DNA of 46,765 nucleotides from Candidatus Aenigmatarchaeota archaeon (GTDB taxonomy: Archaea > Aenigmatarchaeota > Aenigmatarchaeia > CG10238-14 > SpSt-28). This document shows, in pieces, positions 6,520 to 15,426 of the stretch; positions within the stretch are counted from its first letter, which is position 1; each line of letters begins with the position of its first letter. The position numbers and the translations under genes were made by a program. The stretch spans positions 1 through 46,765 of the forward strand of contig JAJHRL010000003.1 of the NCBI GenBank assembly GCA_020832825.1, written 5' to 3'. Below the pieces are notes generated by a model that worked only from the letters and a program-made list of their open reading frames with translations, had not been told where the DNA came from and did not search any database.

Positions 6520-7752
6520 CTATGGGTATGAAATTCTTAGCACAACTTTATATGGTTCATACATATCGTAGTTCTGAATATCTAGGTATGTAAGCGTGTA
6601 CGCACTTGTTGGCTGTGGAAAGTAAGGCCTTCTGTTTGATACACTCAAAATTAAAGAAAGTAAAGCAAGTTTTTGGTCGTGAGTCGTTTTATTCTCTCTA
6701 TCAAAATCCGCTATCCACGCTATTTTAGATGTATTTAACACTGCTACAGGAACTTTGGAAGTCGGTAAACCTTCGTAGAGAAATATTCTGTCCTCTTTCC
6801 CATCTATTAAAGTAACGTTATTACTGCCTCGAAAATCAGTAAAATTATAAATCTTCTTGAAGGAAACTGCAAAGCTTGAATTCGATAAAATATAGGAAAG
6901 GAAAAAATTGTAGTCATAAAGAGAGAAGCTCTCTCTTTCTGAAACAGAAACTATTGTTGTTGAAGTTTTAAAATAAACTTTCTTTGAAGCATAATCTATT
7001 TCAAAAGGTACAACATAGTTTCTAAAGGTGAAATTGCCGATGTAATTCCCTGTTGTAGTGTTTAGAGAAGTCGCATTAACGATAAGCGGAATATTGTAGA
7101 AAAATTTATAGGGATAATAAATGTCACTAGAAGCTGCAGAAGGTATGTTTATGTAAACATCACTGGTAACCTGTTGAGGAGAAATTTCTATACCAAAAAT
7201 TTCTTTCGTTGCACTATCTATTACAGAAGGGAAATCAGAAATTTCAATGAGACCTTTTCCTTTTGAAATGTAGTTTAAAACATTGCTCTTGTAGTCTGTC
7301 AGGTTAATGTAATTACAAATGAGCAGTAGATCTGAATATTCTGGAATGCTTGTTAAATTAACTGGAATGAAAAAAATGTTAATTACTCTTTTGTTAACAA
7401 CAAGAGAACCATACCATTCTGAAAATCTTTTTATCTTCTCTTCGCTACAATTAGCTGCAACTATTATAGCTTTCTTAAGAGTTTCTTCTGGGAAAACATC
7501 TACAATTAAAGACTGATTAGCAATGGTAGTTTTACTTAAGAATTCTTTTAAGGATACTTCAAAAAAGGAAGCATTATACAGCTTTTTGCTAAAATCGAGT
7601 GCAACTAGTATATCCCTTCCAAGTATAGCTAATGTTGCTTTTTCCCAATTATCTTGGGAAACTATAGGTTTAAAAATAAAATAAAAAGATGCAAACAAAA
7701 TGAGCAAAGCAGAAAGAACTTCAAGTGTGCTTATCTGAGCTAGTAAAGCCAT
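6520..7752 (-). CDS. Anchored extracellular protein, last gene of the pilus operon
   Basis: This 410-residue protein has one N-terminal membrane segment (LEVLSALLILFASFYFIF) and a long outer region with many N-x-S/T sequons. A segment around residues 95-200 (AIIVAANCSEEKIKRF...YSDLLLICNYINLTDYKSNVLNYISKGKGLIEISDF) alternates strands and helices and looks like a glutamine-amidotransferase-like or DUF4350-like Rossmann domain. I see no catalytic triad, so it may be structural. The ATG overlaps the upstream pilin-like gene by 13 bases, so the two are translationally coupled. The function is unknown; a role on the pilus surface or in assembly is inferred from position. Confidence 0.6.
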   Translation of the reverse strand: MALLAQISTLEVLSALLILFASFYFIFKPIVSQDNWEKATLAILGRDILVALDFSKKLYNASFFEVSLKEFLSKTTIANQSLIVDVFPEETLKKAIIVAANCSEEKIKRFSEWYGSLVVNKRVINIFFIPVNLTSIPEYSDLLLICNYINLTDYKSNVLNYISKGKGLIEISDFPSVIDSATKEIFGIEISPQQVTSDVYINIPSAASSDIYYPYKFFYNIPLIVNATSLNTTTGNYIGNFTFRNYVVPFEIDYASKKVYFKTSTTIVSVSERESFSLYDYNFFLSYILSNSSFAVSFKKIYNFTDFRGSNNVTLIDGKEDRIFLYEGLPTSKVPVAVLNTSKIAWIADFDRENKTTHDQKLALLSLILSVSNRRPYFPQPTSAYTLTYLDIQNYDMYEPYKVVLRISYP

Positions 7753-8213
7753 ACAACCAGCTCTCCATAACTTCCATTATCAAAACTTACAATCCTAGAA
7801 AACTTTATCCCAGTATCTGCCCCTCGATAACAGCTCGCTATTAACTTCCCTTCTAAGTAAACAAATAGATTTATTTCATTTTTTAAGTCAAGCATTTTTT
7901 TAAACTTCTGATAATCTGAATTACAAATTGTAATTGCACTATTCACTTTAAGAAGCGAAAGAACGTTGGTTTTGTTTAAAGTTTCATTCATTAGTCCTAT
8001 CCTTTTGATTTCCCCTTCGTACCAATTAGCAGGACTGCCAACGTCATTCACAAGAAGTTCAGAAACTTGATACGCTTCTGAAAGTAAAAACATTCTTTTA
8101 ATTTCAGTAAGATAGGTAGAATAGTAAGTAAGCAGTTGATAAATGAGAAATAGTACTGCTGAAACGAAAATAGAAATGGCTGCAAATTGTTCAAAACCGA
8201 CTTGCGTCTTCAT
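7740..8213 (-). CDS. Pilin-like protein of the Tad-like operon
   Basis: This 157-residue protein begins MKTQVGFEQFAAISIFVSAVLFLI: a short charged N-terminus, a Q-x-G-x-E motif and a hydrophobic helix. This resembles archaeal class III signal peptides (typically Q-x-S-x-E), which are cut by a PibD/EppA-type prepilin peptidase. The rest is a small extracellular domain with two cysteines. Its start is preceded by AGGTG at suitable spacing, and it lies two bases after the TadC-like gene. A minor pilin or pseudopilin is the most likely role. No prepilin peptidase gene is in the window. Confidence 0.62.
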   Translation of the reverse strand: MKTQVGFEQFAAISIFVSAVLFLIYQLLTYYSTYLTEIKRMFLLSEAYQVSELLVNDVGSPANWYEGEIKRIGLMNETLNKTNVLSLLKVNSAITICNSDYQKFKKMLDLKNEINLFVYLEGKLIASCYRGADTGIKFSRIVSFDNGSYGELVVWLY

Positions 8214-8215
8214 TC

Positions 8216-9133
8216 TTAAACACCTATTAGACCTATTCTTGCTAAAAGCAAGTAAGATGCCATTATTATGCTTGCTAATATTAAGCAGTGTTTCAAACCA
8301 GCTCTGATAGAGCCTTCTGAAATCTGACCTGCCGCTAATCCAACAAAAATCGCTTGTATTAAAGAGAGGAAGAAGAAAATAGAAAAATAGTAAGGACTTC
8401 TGGATTTAAATCCAAAAACAGATTGTGTTAAAAGAGAGAAAAAATCGCATACGTTACATACAGCACCACTACAAGTAAGGCAAGGATCAAATAAACCCAT
8501 ACTGGTTCCTATTCCGATAAAATGTGGACTAGCAAAAATAGGTAGTAGGACTTTAGTTATCATTACTACTACTCCTAAGAAAATGAAGGAAATAACGTAC
8601 ATCATGAGAGTATACTGATTTAGTATTGATTTCCTCTCTTTTTCCATTTGTTGCAACATTTCTAACGATTCTGAAAGAGTGGTGAGAACTGCTAGCGTAT
8701 TTCCCCCTGAGATATAAGCTTCTCTCAATATTCTAAATGCTGTAGAAATCCTCTTATTCTTTCTCATCCTTTCAACAAACTTATCGAGCGCTTTATGGAT
8801 AGGAATATTCCAGCTTAATTGATTAGCAAGAAGTTTTATTTCGCTGCTTAAGCTTCCATAGTCATTTTTGCTAACAATTCTGATAGCTTGAGGTAGTGTC
8901 ACTCCGCTTCCTAGCGTTTCAGTTAAGTCACGCAAAAAAACTGGAAGTTTCTCCTCCATTTCCTTCCACTTTCTATAGTGTACGTATTCGAAAAACGCAA
9001 AGGTTGAGAAAGAAGCGAATATTGAGATGATAAGAAGATTTGCCAAAATTCCAACATCTTTTGAAAAATATCCGAGCAGAATTAGGATAGTAGAAACAAG
9101 GATAACCAATATTTTCACGTTTCTCTCATTCAT
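8216..9133 (-). CDS. TadC/GspF-type pilus assembly membrane protein
   Basis: This 305-residue T2SSF-family protein has two N-terminal membrane helices, then a cytoplasmic helical bundle with the family signature (LPVFLRDLTETLGSGVTLPQAIRI...AFRILREAYISGGNTLAVLTTLSESLEML), then about three C-terminal membrane helices. It anchors the assembly ATPase in the membrane. A four-cysteine loop (PCLTCSGAVCNVC) between membrane segments is unusual and may form disulfides or bind metal on the outer face. It is one of two T2SSF proteins in tandem, like TadB and TadC or the duplicated halves of archaeal PilC/FlaJ. Confidence 0.85.
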   Translation of the reverse strand: MNERNVKILVILVSTILILLGYFSKDVGILANLLIISIFASFSTFAFFEYVHYRKWKEMEEKLPVFLRDLTETLGSGVTLPQAIRIVSKNDYGSLSSEIKLLANQLSWNIPIHKALDKFVERMRKNKRISTAFRILREAYISGGNTLAVLTTLSESLEMLQQMEKERKSILNQYTLMMYVISFIFLGVVVMITKVLLPIFASPHFIGIGTSMGLFDPCLTCSGAVCNVCDFFSLLTQSVFGFKSRSPYYFSIFFFLSLIQAIFVGLAAGQISEGSIRAGLKHCLILASIIMASYLLLARIGLIGV

Positions 9134-9160
9134 AAGCTATATTTTTTGGCATAATTAAAT

Positions 9161-10030
9161 TTATTCCCAGAAAGGCTGAGCCCTTCGAACCATGAAGAGA
9201 AATAGAAGGGAAACTGCAGGTAAGAAAACAAAAATCATGAAGAGCTGTAGAGGTAAAATGTTTTGAAGGGTTCCAAGCGTTGAAACTATTGATGTCAAAA
9301 CAACAAAGAAAATGGTTCCAAGTATGACAGAGACTAAGTAGATTTCGGTATAGATTGTCATGCTGTGTGAAAACTCAGAAAGCTTTCTCTTGTAGTCTAA
9401 GAAAAAATCTGCAGTCTTCTCTTTGACAAAAATATAGACATTTCCACCACTTCTTATCGTCGATAAAATACCATATAAAAATTCCCTAAACTTTCTTGAT
9501 GGTGTTCTAGCTATTGCCCTTTCCAAAGCTGATAAAACATCTAGTCCGTAAAACTCGATATCATAAACAATCTTCCTAAACTCATCAACAACTGCATTTT
9601 TCTCACTAAATTCTGTAAAAGTATGAAATGCTTTATGTAAAGGTAAGCCAGAGCCAAGTATTGAGGAAAGATGGAGGGTAGAAAAGGGTAAAAAAGTGTC
9701 TATCTCCTTTTCTCTTTGCATAACAAGAGATTTGGGATACCTTATATAGATAAAGAAAACAAGAAGGGGTAACAAAGTGGCTAAAGTTACTGAAGTTAAG
9801 TAACCGAACAAGAAAGAGGCAGAAGCTAAAGATATAGAAAACGCCAGTATTGGCAATATGATTATAAACGTTAGCAAGGAAGCAAAAAACGCGTTAGCTA
9901 GGTATTCTTGAGAGGAAATTTTCAGGTTAGCTTTTTTTAAATCTTCTCTTAGCTCAGGAAAATACGGCTCTGCTTTTTTTGCCAAATCTCCAAAAAGTCT
10001 AAATGCATAGGTGGATATCATCCTACCCAC
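9161..10030 (-). CDS. TadB/GspF-type pilus assembly membrane protein
   Basis: The 289 residues contain paired membrane helices at about 48-95, a cytoplasmic T2SSF bundle (FLPFSTLHLSSILGSGLPLHKAFHTF...FREFLYGILSTIRSGGNVYIFVKEKTADF) and two C-terminal membrane helices. It overlaps the ATPase gene upstream by 8 bases, indicating tight coupling. Together with the following TadC-like protein it should form the inner-membrane platform of the pilus machine. It begins MGRMISTYAFRLFGDLAKKAEPYFPELREDL, as in other archaeal TadB/FlaJ-like proteins. Confidence 0.85.
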   Translation of the reverse strand: MGRMISTYAFRLFGDLAKKAEPYFPELREDLKKANLKISSQEYLANAFFASLLTFIIILPILAFSISLASASFLFGYLTSVTLATLLPLLVFFIYIRYPKSLVMQREKEIDTFLPFSTLHLSSILGSGLPLHKAFHTFTEFSEKNAVVDEFRKIVYDIEFYGLDVLSALERAIARTPSRKFREFLYGILSTIRSGGNVYIFVKEKTADFFLDYKRKLSEFSHSMTIYTEIYLVSVILGTIFFVVLTSIVSTLGTLQNILPLQLFMIFVFLPAVSLLFLFMVRRAQPFWE

Positions 10031-11732
10031 TTTCTATTAGAGCCAAGACCCTATTTGGTGTTGAGTAATATGCAGAAAGAATGGCGTAAACTTCCTTAAA
10101 GTCTGTAATATTCTTTTCTTTCATCCATTTTAAAATGGCCACTCTTCTTTGAAATTCATCTAGAATTTCCTTCTCACTTAATCCGAAAGATTGTGAAATT
10201 CTTTTCAAAACTACACTTCTTTCCCCAATTTCAAACGTATCGTTAAATGGATTCCATTTAAATACATAATTAACAATTGGGTTCCTTTCCTCTTTAGGAA
10301 ATTCGATCATCTCTACCACTTCGGTTATTCTCCTTACAGATTTTTGTTTGTATTTAATTCTTTGTAAAAACACTATAATGTCCAAACTTCCAATGAGAGA
10401 ATGTGGAAGAGAAATAGGTGGTGATGTTAATCTATCTACTAGTTTACTAAGATTTTCTGCGTGAATAGTTGCAAGAGATGGATGTCCTGTAGCCATTTGT
10501 TGGAATAAAACATATGCCTCTTGACCTCTTACCTCTCCCAAAATAAGATAGTCTGGCCTTTGTCTTAAGCTTTCTTTAAGTAGTTGAAAGAGATCAATCT
10601 CGCCTTCTTTCCCTGTAGAAATTGGTGTTCGTGCTACATGAGAAACCCAGTGCGGATGTGGTAAAATTATTTCCGCTGTATCTTCGATAGAAACTATCTT
10701 TTTTTCGGGCCTTATGAACAAGGACAGAACGTTTAAGAGGGTTGTCTTCCCGCTCGCTGTACCCCCTGCCACTAGTATGCTTCTTCCGTAATCAACAACT
10801 AACCAAAGATATGCTAATATTCTCTCATCAGCTGTACCATAGTTAATTAAATGGATTGGAGTTAGTGGCTCTTCTGAAAATTTCCTTATTGTAAAGTTAC
10901 TTCCTCTTCTTGCTATATCTGTTGCTAGTGTTGCTTGCAGTCTTGAGCCATCTGGCAGAGTACCGCTAACCAAGGGTTGGGAAATCGACACACTCTTTCC
11001 TGCAAGCTGCGCCAATTTTATAACAAAAGAATCCAGCTCATCCGGATCGCTGAAAACTATGTTTGTTGGAATAGAGCCAATTCGAGGATCCCTATGAAAA
11101 ACAAAAACAGGTATGTCTAATCCGTCACAGCTTATATCCTCGATATTAGGATCTTTCATTAATGGCTCGATTCTACCTAAGCCAAGAAAATCTCTCTCTA
11201 TGTAATACCTCACAACTTCAATTTCCTCTGCTGTAAGTTTAAATTTAAAGTATCTAATGATATCCTCAATTTGTTTTTTCAGGTATTCCTTAGCTCTCAT
11301 TAGATTCAACTTAGATAGGTCAACATCCAGCCTCTGCTCTAATAGCTCTTTTATCCTTTTAATCGTTTCCTTCATTTTATCATTTAGTTTTGGTTCAACC
11401 AGTTCGTAGAAGTAGGTTTGTCTCCTTCGATCCCAATATATTTTAGCAAATGCAAATATTTTCTCGCCTTCCTTTGGACTTCTAGGAATCAAAGGATAGG
11501 AAAGAGAAACTTCTTCTGGCTGAGGTTGAGGTGAAGGTGGTATTATCCTGAGTTGTCTTGGAATGGCTATGCCTTCGATTTCTTTCTTCTCTTTATCTTC
11601 CTTTTCTTCACTCATGATTGAAACGACGGGTTGTAGAGGAGGTAGTTGTGTTTCTAACTTTTCTTCTGATCTGCTTGAAATTTTCTTCCACCCTTCTGTC
11701 GCTTTCTTAAAAATTTTCCTAGCTAATCTCAT
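10023..11732 (-). CDS. Tad/type IV pilus assembly ATPase (CpaF/TadA-like)
   Basis: This 569-residue secretion ATPase has an N-terminal ~85-residue low-complexity, proline-rich section, then the VirB11/CpaF-type domain with the family motif DPNIEDISCDG, Walker A GGTASGKTTLLNVLSLF near residue 320, the Asp box SIEDTAEI, Walker B RPDYLILGEVRGQEA and the His box GHPSLATIHAEN. All key motifs are intact. It powers pilin polymerisation from the cytoplasmic face. It abuts one pilin-like gene upstream and overlaps the TadB-like gene downstream. Only one ATPase is present, so a separate retraction motor is not encoded here. Confidence 0.93.
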   Translation of the reverse strand: MRLARKIFKKATEGWKKISSRSEEKLETQLPPLQPVVSIMSEEKEDKEKKEIEGIAIPRQLRIIPPSPQPQPEEVSLSYPLIPRSPKEGEKIFAFAKIYWDRRRQTYFYELVEPKLNDKMKETIKRIKELLEQRLDVDLSKLNLMRAKEYLKKQIEDIIRYFKFKLTAEEIEVVRYYIERDFLGLGRIEPLMKDPNIEDISCDGLDIPVFVFHRDPRIGSIPTNIVFSDPDELDSFVIKLAQLAGKSVSISQPLVSGTLPDGSRLQATLATDIARRGSNFTIRKFSEEPLTPIHLINYGTADERILAYLWLVVDYGRSILVAGGTASGKTTLLNVLSLFIRPEKKIVSIEDTAEIILPHPHWVSHVARTPISTGKEGEIDLFQLLKESLRQRPDYLILGEVRGQEAYVLFQQMATGHPSLATIHAENLSKLVDRLTSPPISLPHSLIGSLDIIVFLQRIKYKQKSVRRITEVVEMIEFPKEERNPIVNYVFKWNPFNDTFEIGERSVVLKRISQSFGLSEKEILDEFQRRVAILKWMKEKNITDFKEVYAILSAYYSTPNRVLALIESG

Positions 11733-12191
11733 TTAACCCCCTATTTTGAATTTGACTTCAGTTTTATTAAAGAAAATGGGAAGTGGGGATGCTCCTGTTA
11801 GGTTATAAAGTGAAGAAGACATCCCTGTCGAATAGAAGCCAAGAAATTCTGCCGTGTAATTCAGATTGTGTACCGATGAAGAGCTCTGTTTTTGAGTTGG
11901 TGTGCTTCTGATGTAGATCATATCACTTGCTGCAACTACTTCATGAAAATTATCAAAAACTTTGTAAGGTATCCAATATGTTGCATTAGAATAGTTACAG
12001 TATTTGCAATTTGCATAGGTAGTTATGAGAGAACCAGAAATGTAAGAAGTAAATAACTCGCGAAAAGAAGAGAGAAGTCTGTCTTGGGAAGAATAAGAAA
12101 AGTAGAAAATATAACTTGAAACGAGCGAAAAAATAGAAAGAGAAATTAAAAGGAGGAGCACAAACTGAATAACTTGAGTTTGCGACTTCAT
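11733..12191 (-). CDS. Pilin-like anchored protein
   Basis: This 152-residue protein begins MKSQTQVIQFVLLLLISLSIFSLV, a short charged N-terminus and one hydrophobic helix, reminiscent of class III prepilin signals although the E of the motif is missing. The outer part is rich in S, Y and N with several sequons (NYSNATYW, YNLTG) and a C-x2-C pair (CKYC). It overlaps the upstream pilin by 4 bases and directly abuts the ATPase. It is probably a minor pilin; the lack of the conserved E leaves processing uncertain. Confidence 0.58.
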   Translation of the reverse strand: MKSQTQVIQFVLLLLISLSIFSLVSSYIFYFSYSSQDRLLSSFRELFTSYISGSLITTYANCKYCNYSNATYWIPYKVFDNFHEVVAASDMIYIRSTPTQKQSSSSVHNLNYTAEFLGFYSTGMSSSLYNLTGASPLPIFFNKTEVKFKIGG

Positions 12192-12817
12192 GATATTTCT
12201 ATTTTTAATTTTATAATTGTGCTATTTAACATTCTTTCCGTGCTAATTCTACTTATTCGAATTGTCTTTCCTGTCCTTCTTATAACTCCTATCGGAGAAA
12301 ATAATTGTAGTGAATAAATTTCACCAGCTATAGAAGTTAGATTCCGAAGAAAAAGAAAGTAAGTTATGTTAAAACCGTCATAAAGAGGAGTTCCAGAAAG
12401 GCAGATAACAGAGAAAGAATCTTTTCCCGCAATACCTCCCGATGGCGGGCAACTCGCACCCGGAGTTAATGAAATTGGTTGTTGCGTATTGATATTCGTT
12501 ACCCTTGAAAAAAAAGAAAAGACAATAGAATTGTTGAGAGGAGAGGGATCATCAAAAGGGTGAATTTCCCACACGCCTTGAGCATCCAAAGTTAAAACTT
12601 CTGTAGAGCCTGTAGCTGCAACAGACTCTATTTTTCTCGGTAAAGAAGATGGATTATAATAATTGAAAAAACTGATTACCCTTTCAAGTGTTGATTTATC
12701 TTGAGATTTCTGTAAGAGAGGTAAACCATACATGTAAGCTGCAGAAATTAAACCGATAGAAATGGCTATTATCATAACAACAGAAACTATCTCTGAGATT
12801 GCCTTTATCTTAATCAC
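12188..12817 (-). CDS. Archaeal pilin/archaellin-like protein
   Basis: The N-terminus MIKIKAISEIVSVVMIIAISIGLISAAYMYG matches the archaeal pilin N-terminal domain (the A-x-S-E-I-x-x-V-x-M-I-x-x-x motif): short basic leader, SE-I, then the hydrophobic polymerisation helix. It is probably cut after KA or nearby by a class III peptidase. The outer 170 residues have a C-x9-C pair (SCPPSGGIAGKDSFSVIC) and sequons. At 209 residues this is the best candidate for the major subunit of the filament. It is the second gene of the operon. Confidence 0.72.
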   Translation of the reverse strand: MIKIKAISEIVSVVMIIAISIGLISAAYMYGLPLLQKSQDKSTLERVISFFNYYNPSSLPRKIESVAATGSTEVLTLDAQGVWEIHPFDDPSPLNNSIVFSFFSRVTNINTQQPISLTPGASCPPSGGIAGKDSFSVICLSGTPLYDGFNITYFLFLRNLTSIAGEIYSLQLFSPIGVIRRTGKTIRISRISTERMLNSTIIKLKIEIS

Positions 12818-12821
12818 CTAT

Positions 12822-13295
12822 TCACTGCGTAGTTTTAAGAGGAAAAGGAGGTTTAGGTGGTGGTAAAGGCCTTGCCAGCTTTCTTGAAATCTCCTCTAGT
12901 AAAGATATTAATGTCTCATTGTTTTCCAGTATTTTGTTGTTAATTTCTGTAAGTTTCTCGATTTTTTCTATAAGTGGTTTACTCTCAAGCTGAGGTTTTG
13001 CCTCTTCTTCCCCTGCACTCTTTATAAGTTCTATAAGCTCGTCGAGCTTCTTTACCAACTCCTCTAGTTTTAATGGAAGTTTAGAAAGCTCTATTCTCAA
13101 AGCATCATTAGCTTTTATTAAAGCATCTACAATCTCCTGATTCATTCTAATAATCTGGATAATCTCCTTGTAAAGCTCTCTCTCATTTATAGAAGCTTTT
13201 TTCTCTAATTCCTCGATTCTTTTCTCCAATCTCCTCAATGGAGTCACAGGAATTAATTCAAACTCTTCTTGCTTTTTTTCAACCTCAGTCTCCAT
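12822..13295 (-). CDS. Coiled-coil protein, first gene of the pilus operon
   Basis: This 157-residue soluble protein is almost entirely charged heptad-like helix (LEKRIEELEKKASINERELYKEII...LEELVKKLDELIELI) with a proline-rich end (RPLPPPKPPFPLK). It has no membrane segment or catalytic motif. It is separated from the pilin gene by 4 bases and preceded by a TATA-like box, so it opens the operon. A cytoplasmic scaffold or regulator of the pilus base is possible, comparable in position only to FlaC/D/E-type accessory proteins. A similar but shorter coiled-coil protein with a basic/proline-rich end is encoded at 37087-37332. Confidence 0.6.
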   Translation of the reverse strand: METEVEKKQEEFELIPVTPLRRLEKRIEELEKKASINERELYKEIIQIIRMNQEIVDALIKANDALRIELSKLPLKLEELVKKLDELIELIKSAGEEEAKPQLESKPLIEKIEKLTEINNKILENNETLISLLEEISRKLARPLPPPKPPFPLKTTQ

Positions 13296-13312
13296 ACTCT
13301 TAATTGATTTGA

Positions 13313-13323
13313 ATTATTTAAAT
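13313..13323 (-). promoter_or_regulatory. TATA-like box of the pilus operon
   Basis: On the minus strand the sequence reads ATTTAAATAAT, centred about 23 bases before the ATG of the coiled-coil gene. This distance puts the transcript start at or very near the start codon. Confidence 0.5.
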
Positions 13324-13356
13324 GTTCTTCTCTCTAATTTCTAACCCCGTAACCTC

Positions 13357-13378
13357 AAAAAAGAAAAAAGGAAAAAGA
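13357..13378 (-). terminator. T-rich terminator after the thermosome gene
   Basis: Directly after the thermosome TAG the minus strand reads AGTCTTTTTCCTTTTTTCTTTTTT, a pyrimidine tract of the type that stops archaeal RNA polymerase. It also separates the thermosome from the pilus operon downstream. Confidence 0.6.
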
Positions 13379-15034
13379 CTAGTATTCTTCACTTGGCGTC
13401 TCCGTCTTCTTTCCTTTCTCTTTTTCTTCTTTTCCTATTCTGCTCGCAGCTATAACATCATCTATCCTTAATATCATCTCTGCAGCCTCTGCAGCACTTT
13501 TTATTGCCTGGGATTTCACTTTAAGAGGTTCTATTATTCCTGCTTCCAATGCATCAACAATCTTTCCTGAAAAAACATCTATTCCATAATTTATTTTGCC
13601 TTGCTCATGAGCCGCTCTCAACTCGACAAGAATATCTATAGGATCTAAACCAGCATTCTCTGCCAGCGTCCTTGGAACTATTTCTAAAGCGTTCGCAAAT
13701 TCCTGAATGGCTAACTGCTCTCTTCCTGAGAACTTTTCTGCAAATTCTCTTATCCTTCTTGCTAACTCTGCTTCAATCGCTCCTGCACCCGGAACTATTT
13801 TACCACTTTCCAGAGCCGATACTAATGCTCCTATTCCATCTTCAACATTTCTGTCAATTTCATCAACCACATGCTCTGTGCTCCCTCTTACAAGAATTGT
13901 TACTGCTTTTGGATTCTTGCATCCCATAACAAAGGTCATTGCTTCTCCTGCAATCTTTCTTTCTTCAACCAACTCAGCATAACCTAAGTCTTTTTCTGTT
14001 AGATCATCTAGATTGCTAACTATTCTTGCTCCTGTAGCCTTTGCTAAAGCTTCTAAATCAGAACGCTTTATTCTTCTGCAAGCAGCTATTCCTTTCTTTG
14101 CTAAGTAATGCTGGGCCAAATCATCAATTCCTTTCTCACAAAATACAACATTGGCTCCAACTGCAGCTATTTTATTTACCATCTCTCTTAACATTTTCTG
14201 TTCCTGCTCTAAGAAGGCTTGTAACTGTTCTGGTGATGTTATCCTGATTTGAGCATCTGTTTCTGTTTTTTCTATTTCAAGTGGACAATCTAGTAAAGCT
14301 ATCTTCGCATTCTTAATTGTCTTTGGCATTTGTGGATGAACTATTTCTTTGTCAACAATTATTCCTCTTACTAACTGCGTTTCTTCGACAGAAGCCCCAT
14401 GTTTTTTAACCCTTTTTATATTGTCTTTATCAATCTTTAACTTACCATTTTTCACTTCTGCCACAGTTCTAACAGCTTCTATAATTAGCTCTGCAATCTT
14501 TGGTGCAGCCTCTTTTCCCGATTTTCCGGACATAGAAGTAACAACTATTTTTTTCAAAGTTTCTGTATCATCAATCTTAATTGGAATAGCTAGTTCATCT
14601 AAAACTCTCAGTGCTTCTTCCTTGGCCAATTGATAACCTTTAGTTATCACTGTAGGATGAATTTCTTGATCTAAAAGCGTTTCCGCTCTTTTCAAAAGCT
14701 CTCCTGCAAGAATTACTGCCGTTGTTGTTCCATCTCCAACTTCCTCATTTTGTGTTTTAGCCACTTCTACCATCATTTTTGCTGCTGGATGTTCGACTTC
14801 CATTTCTTCTAGAATTGTTACTCCGTCGTTTGTTATCGTTATGTCGCCTATTGAATCTACTAGCATTTTATCCATTCCTTTTGGTCCTAGTGTTGTCCTA
14901 ACTATGTCAGCTACTGCCTTAGCTGCCGCTATGTTAGCCTTCTGAGCATCTCTTCCTGTTGATCTAACTGTACCCTCTGGCAATATTAATACTGGTTGTC
15001 CTCCTATTTGAGCCAAGTAAGCTTGTTGAGGCAT
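13379..15034 (-). CDS. thsA: Thermosome subunit (group II chaperonin)
   Basis: This 551-residue subunit of the double-ring ATP-driven folding machine has all the landmarks: [26 protein letters not shown] near the N-terminus, the ATP site [15 protein letters not shown] at about residues 92-106, the built-in lid region ([16 protein letters not shown]), [12 protein letters not shown] near 405 and [16 protein letters not shown] in the C-terminal equatorial domain. The tail ends in charged residues ([10 protein letters not shown]) rather than a GGM repeat. GGGTGATAAAATG marks the start. It is divergent from the OB-fold gene, with a near-palindrome between them. The copy number in the genome cannot be seen. 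Confidence 0.97.
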   Translation of the reverse strand: MPQQAYLAQIGGQPVLILPEGTVRSTGRDAQKANIAAAKAVADIVRTTLGPKGMDKMLVDSIGDITITNDGVTILEEMEVEHPAAKMMVEVAKTQNEEVGDGTTTAVILAGELLKRAETLLDQEIHPTVITKGYQLAKEEALRVLDELAIPIKIDDTETLKKIVVTSMSGKSGKEAAPKIAELIIEAVRTVAEVKNGKLKIDKDNIKRVKKHGASVEETQLVRGIIVDKEIVHPQMPKTIKNAKIALLDCPLEIEKTETDAQIRITSPEQLQAFLEQEQKMLREMVNKIAAVGANVVFCEKGIDDLAQHYLAKKGIAACRRIKRSDLEALAKATGARIVSNLDDLTEKDLGYAELVEERKIAGEAMTFVMGCKNPKAVTILVRGSTEHVVDEIDRNVEDGIGALVSALESGKIVPGAGAIEAELARRIREFAEKFSGREQLAIQEFANALEIVPRTLAENAGLDPIDILVELRAAHEQGKINYGIDVFSGKIVDALEAGIIEPLKVKSQAIKSAAEAAEMILRIDDVIAASRIGKEEKEKGKKTETPSEEY

Positions 15035-15086
15035 TTTATCACCCTAGATAAGCGTAAGCGAGTTTTAAACACTATTATTATTATCC

Positions 15087-15109
15087 CTTAAAAACTTTAA
15101 AAGTTTAAG
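15087..15109. promoter_or_regulatory. Imperfect palindrome between thermosome and OB-fold/PCNA genes
   Basis: cttaaaaactttaaaagtttaag is a near-perfect dyad (CTTAAA...TTTAAG around ACTTT/AAAGT) in the 88-base divergent gap. It holds TATA-like elements for both directions, so it could be a shared promoter or an operator, for example of a heat-shock repressor. No protein is assigned. Confidence 0.4.
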
Positions 15110-15122
15110 CCCAATCATTCAC

Positions 15123-15407
15123 ATGGACTTCTATAAAATGAGGAAAGTAGGATCTATAGGAAAAGAGGATACTAAGTTTTCTTTAGTAGGTAGGATTAAA
15201 GAAGTAGAAAATAATCGCTTTATTCTTGAAGATGAAACTGGTGAAATAAGTATTATCAGTAATTTTAAAGTCAAAGCTGGTGAGCTAGTAAGAGTTTTCT
15301 GTAGGAAAATTGATGACGAGATAATTGCGGACTTCATTCAGAGTATGGAAGGTTTGGACTGGGAACTATGGAAAAAGGTAGAAAGTTTATATTTAAAGCT
15401 CTTATAA
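15123..15407 (+). CDS. Small OB-fold protein upstream of PCNA
   Basis: This 94-residue protein is a single predicted OB fold: KFSLVGRIKEVENNRFILEDETGEISIISNFKVKAGELVRVFCRKIDDEIIADFIQSM, the strand pattern seen in RPA14, Stn1 and tRNA-binding OB domains, followed by one C-terminal helix with conserved-looking tryptophans (LDWELWKKV). It probably binds single-stranded DNA or a replication protein, because it lies 19 bases before PCNA on the same strand. I cannot assign it to a named subunit. The ATG at 15123 gives a start near the divergent promoter. Confidence 0.6.
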   Translation: MDFYKMRKVGSIGKEDTKFSLVGRIKEVENNRFILEDETGEISIISNFKVKAGELVRVFCRKIDDEIIADFIQSMEGLDWELWKKVESLYLKLL

Positions 15408-15426
15408 CTAGATTTATGGTGAGAAA

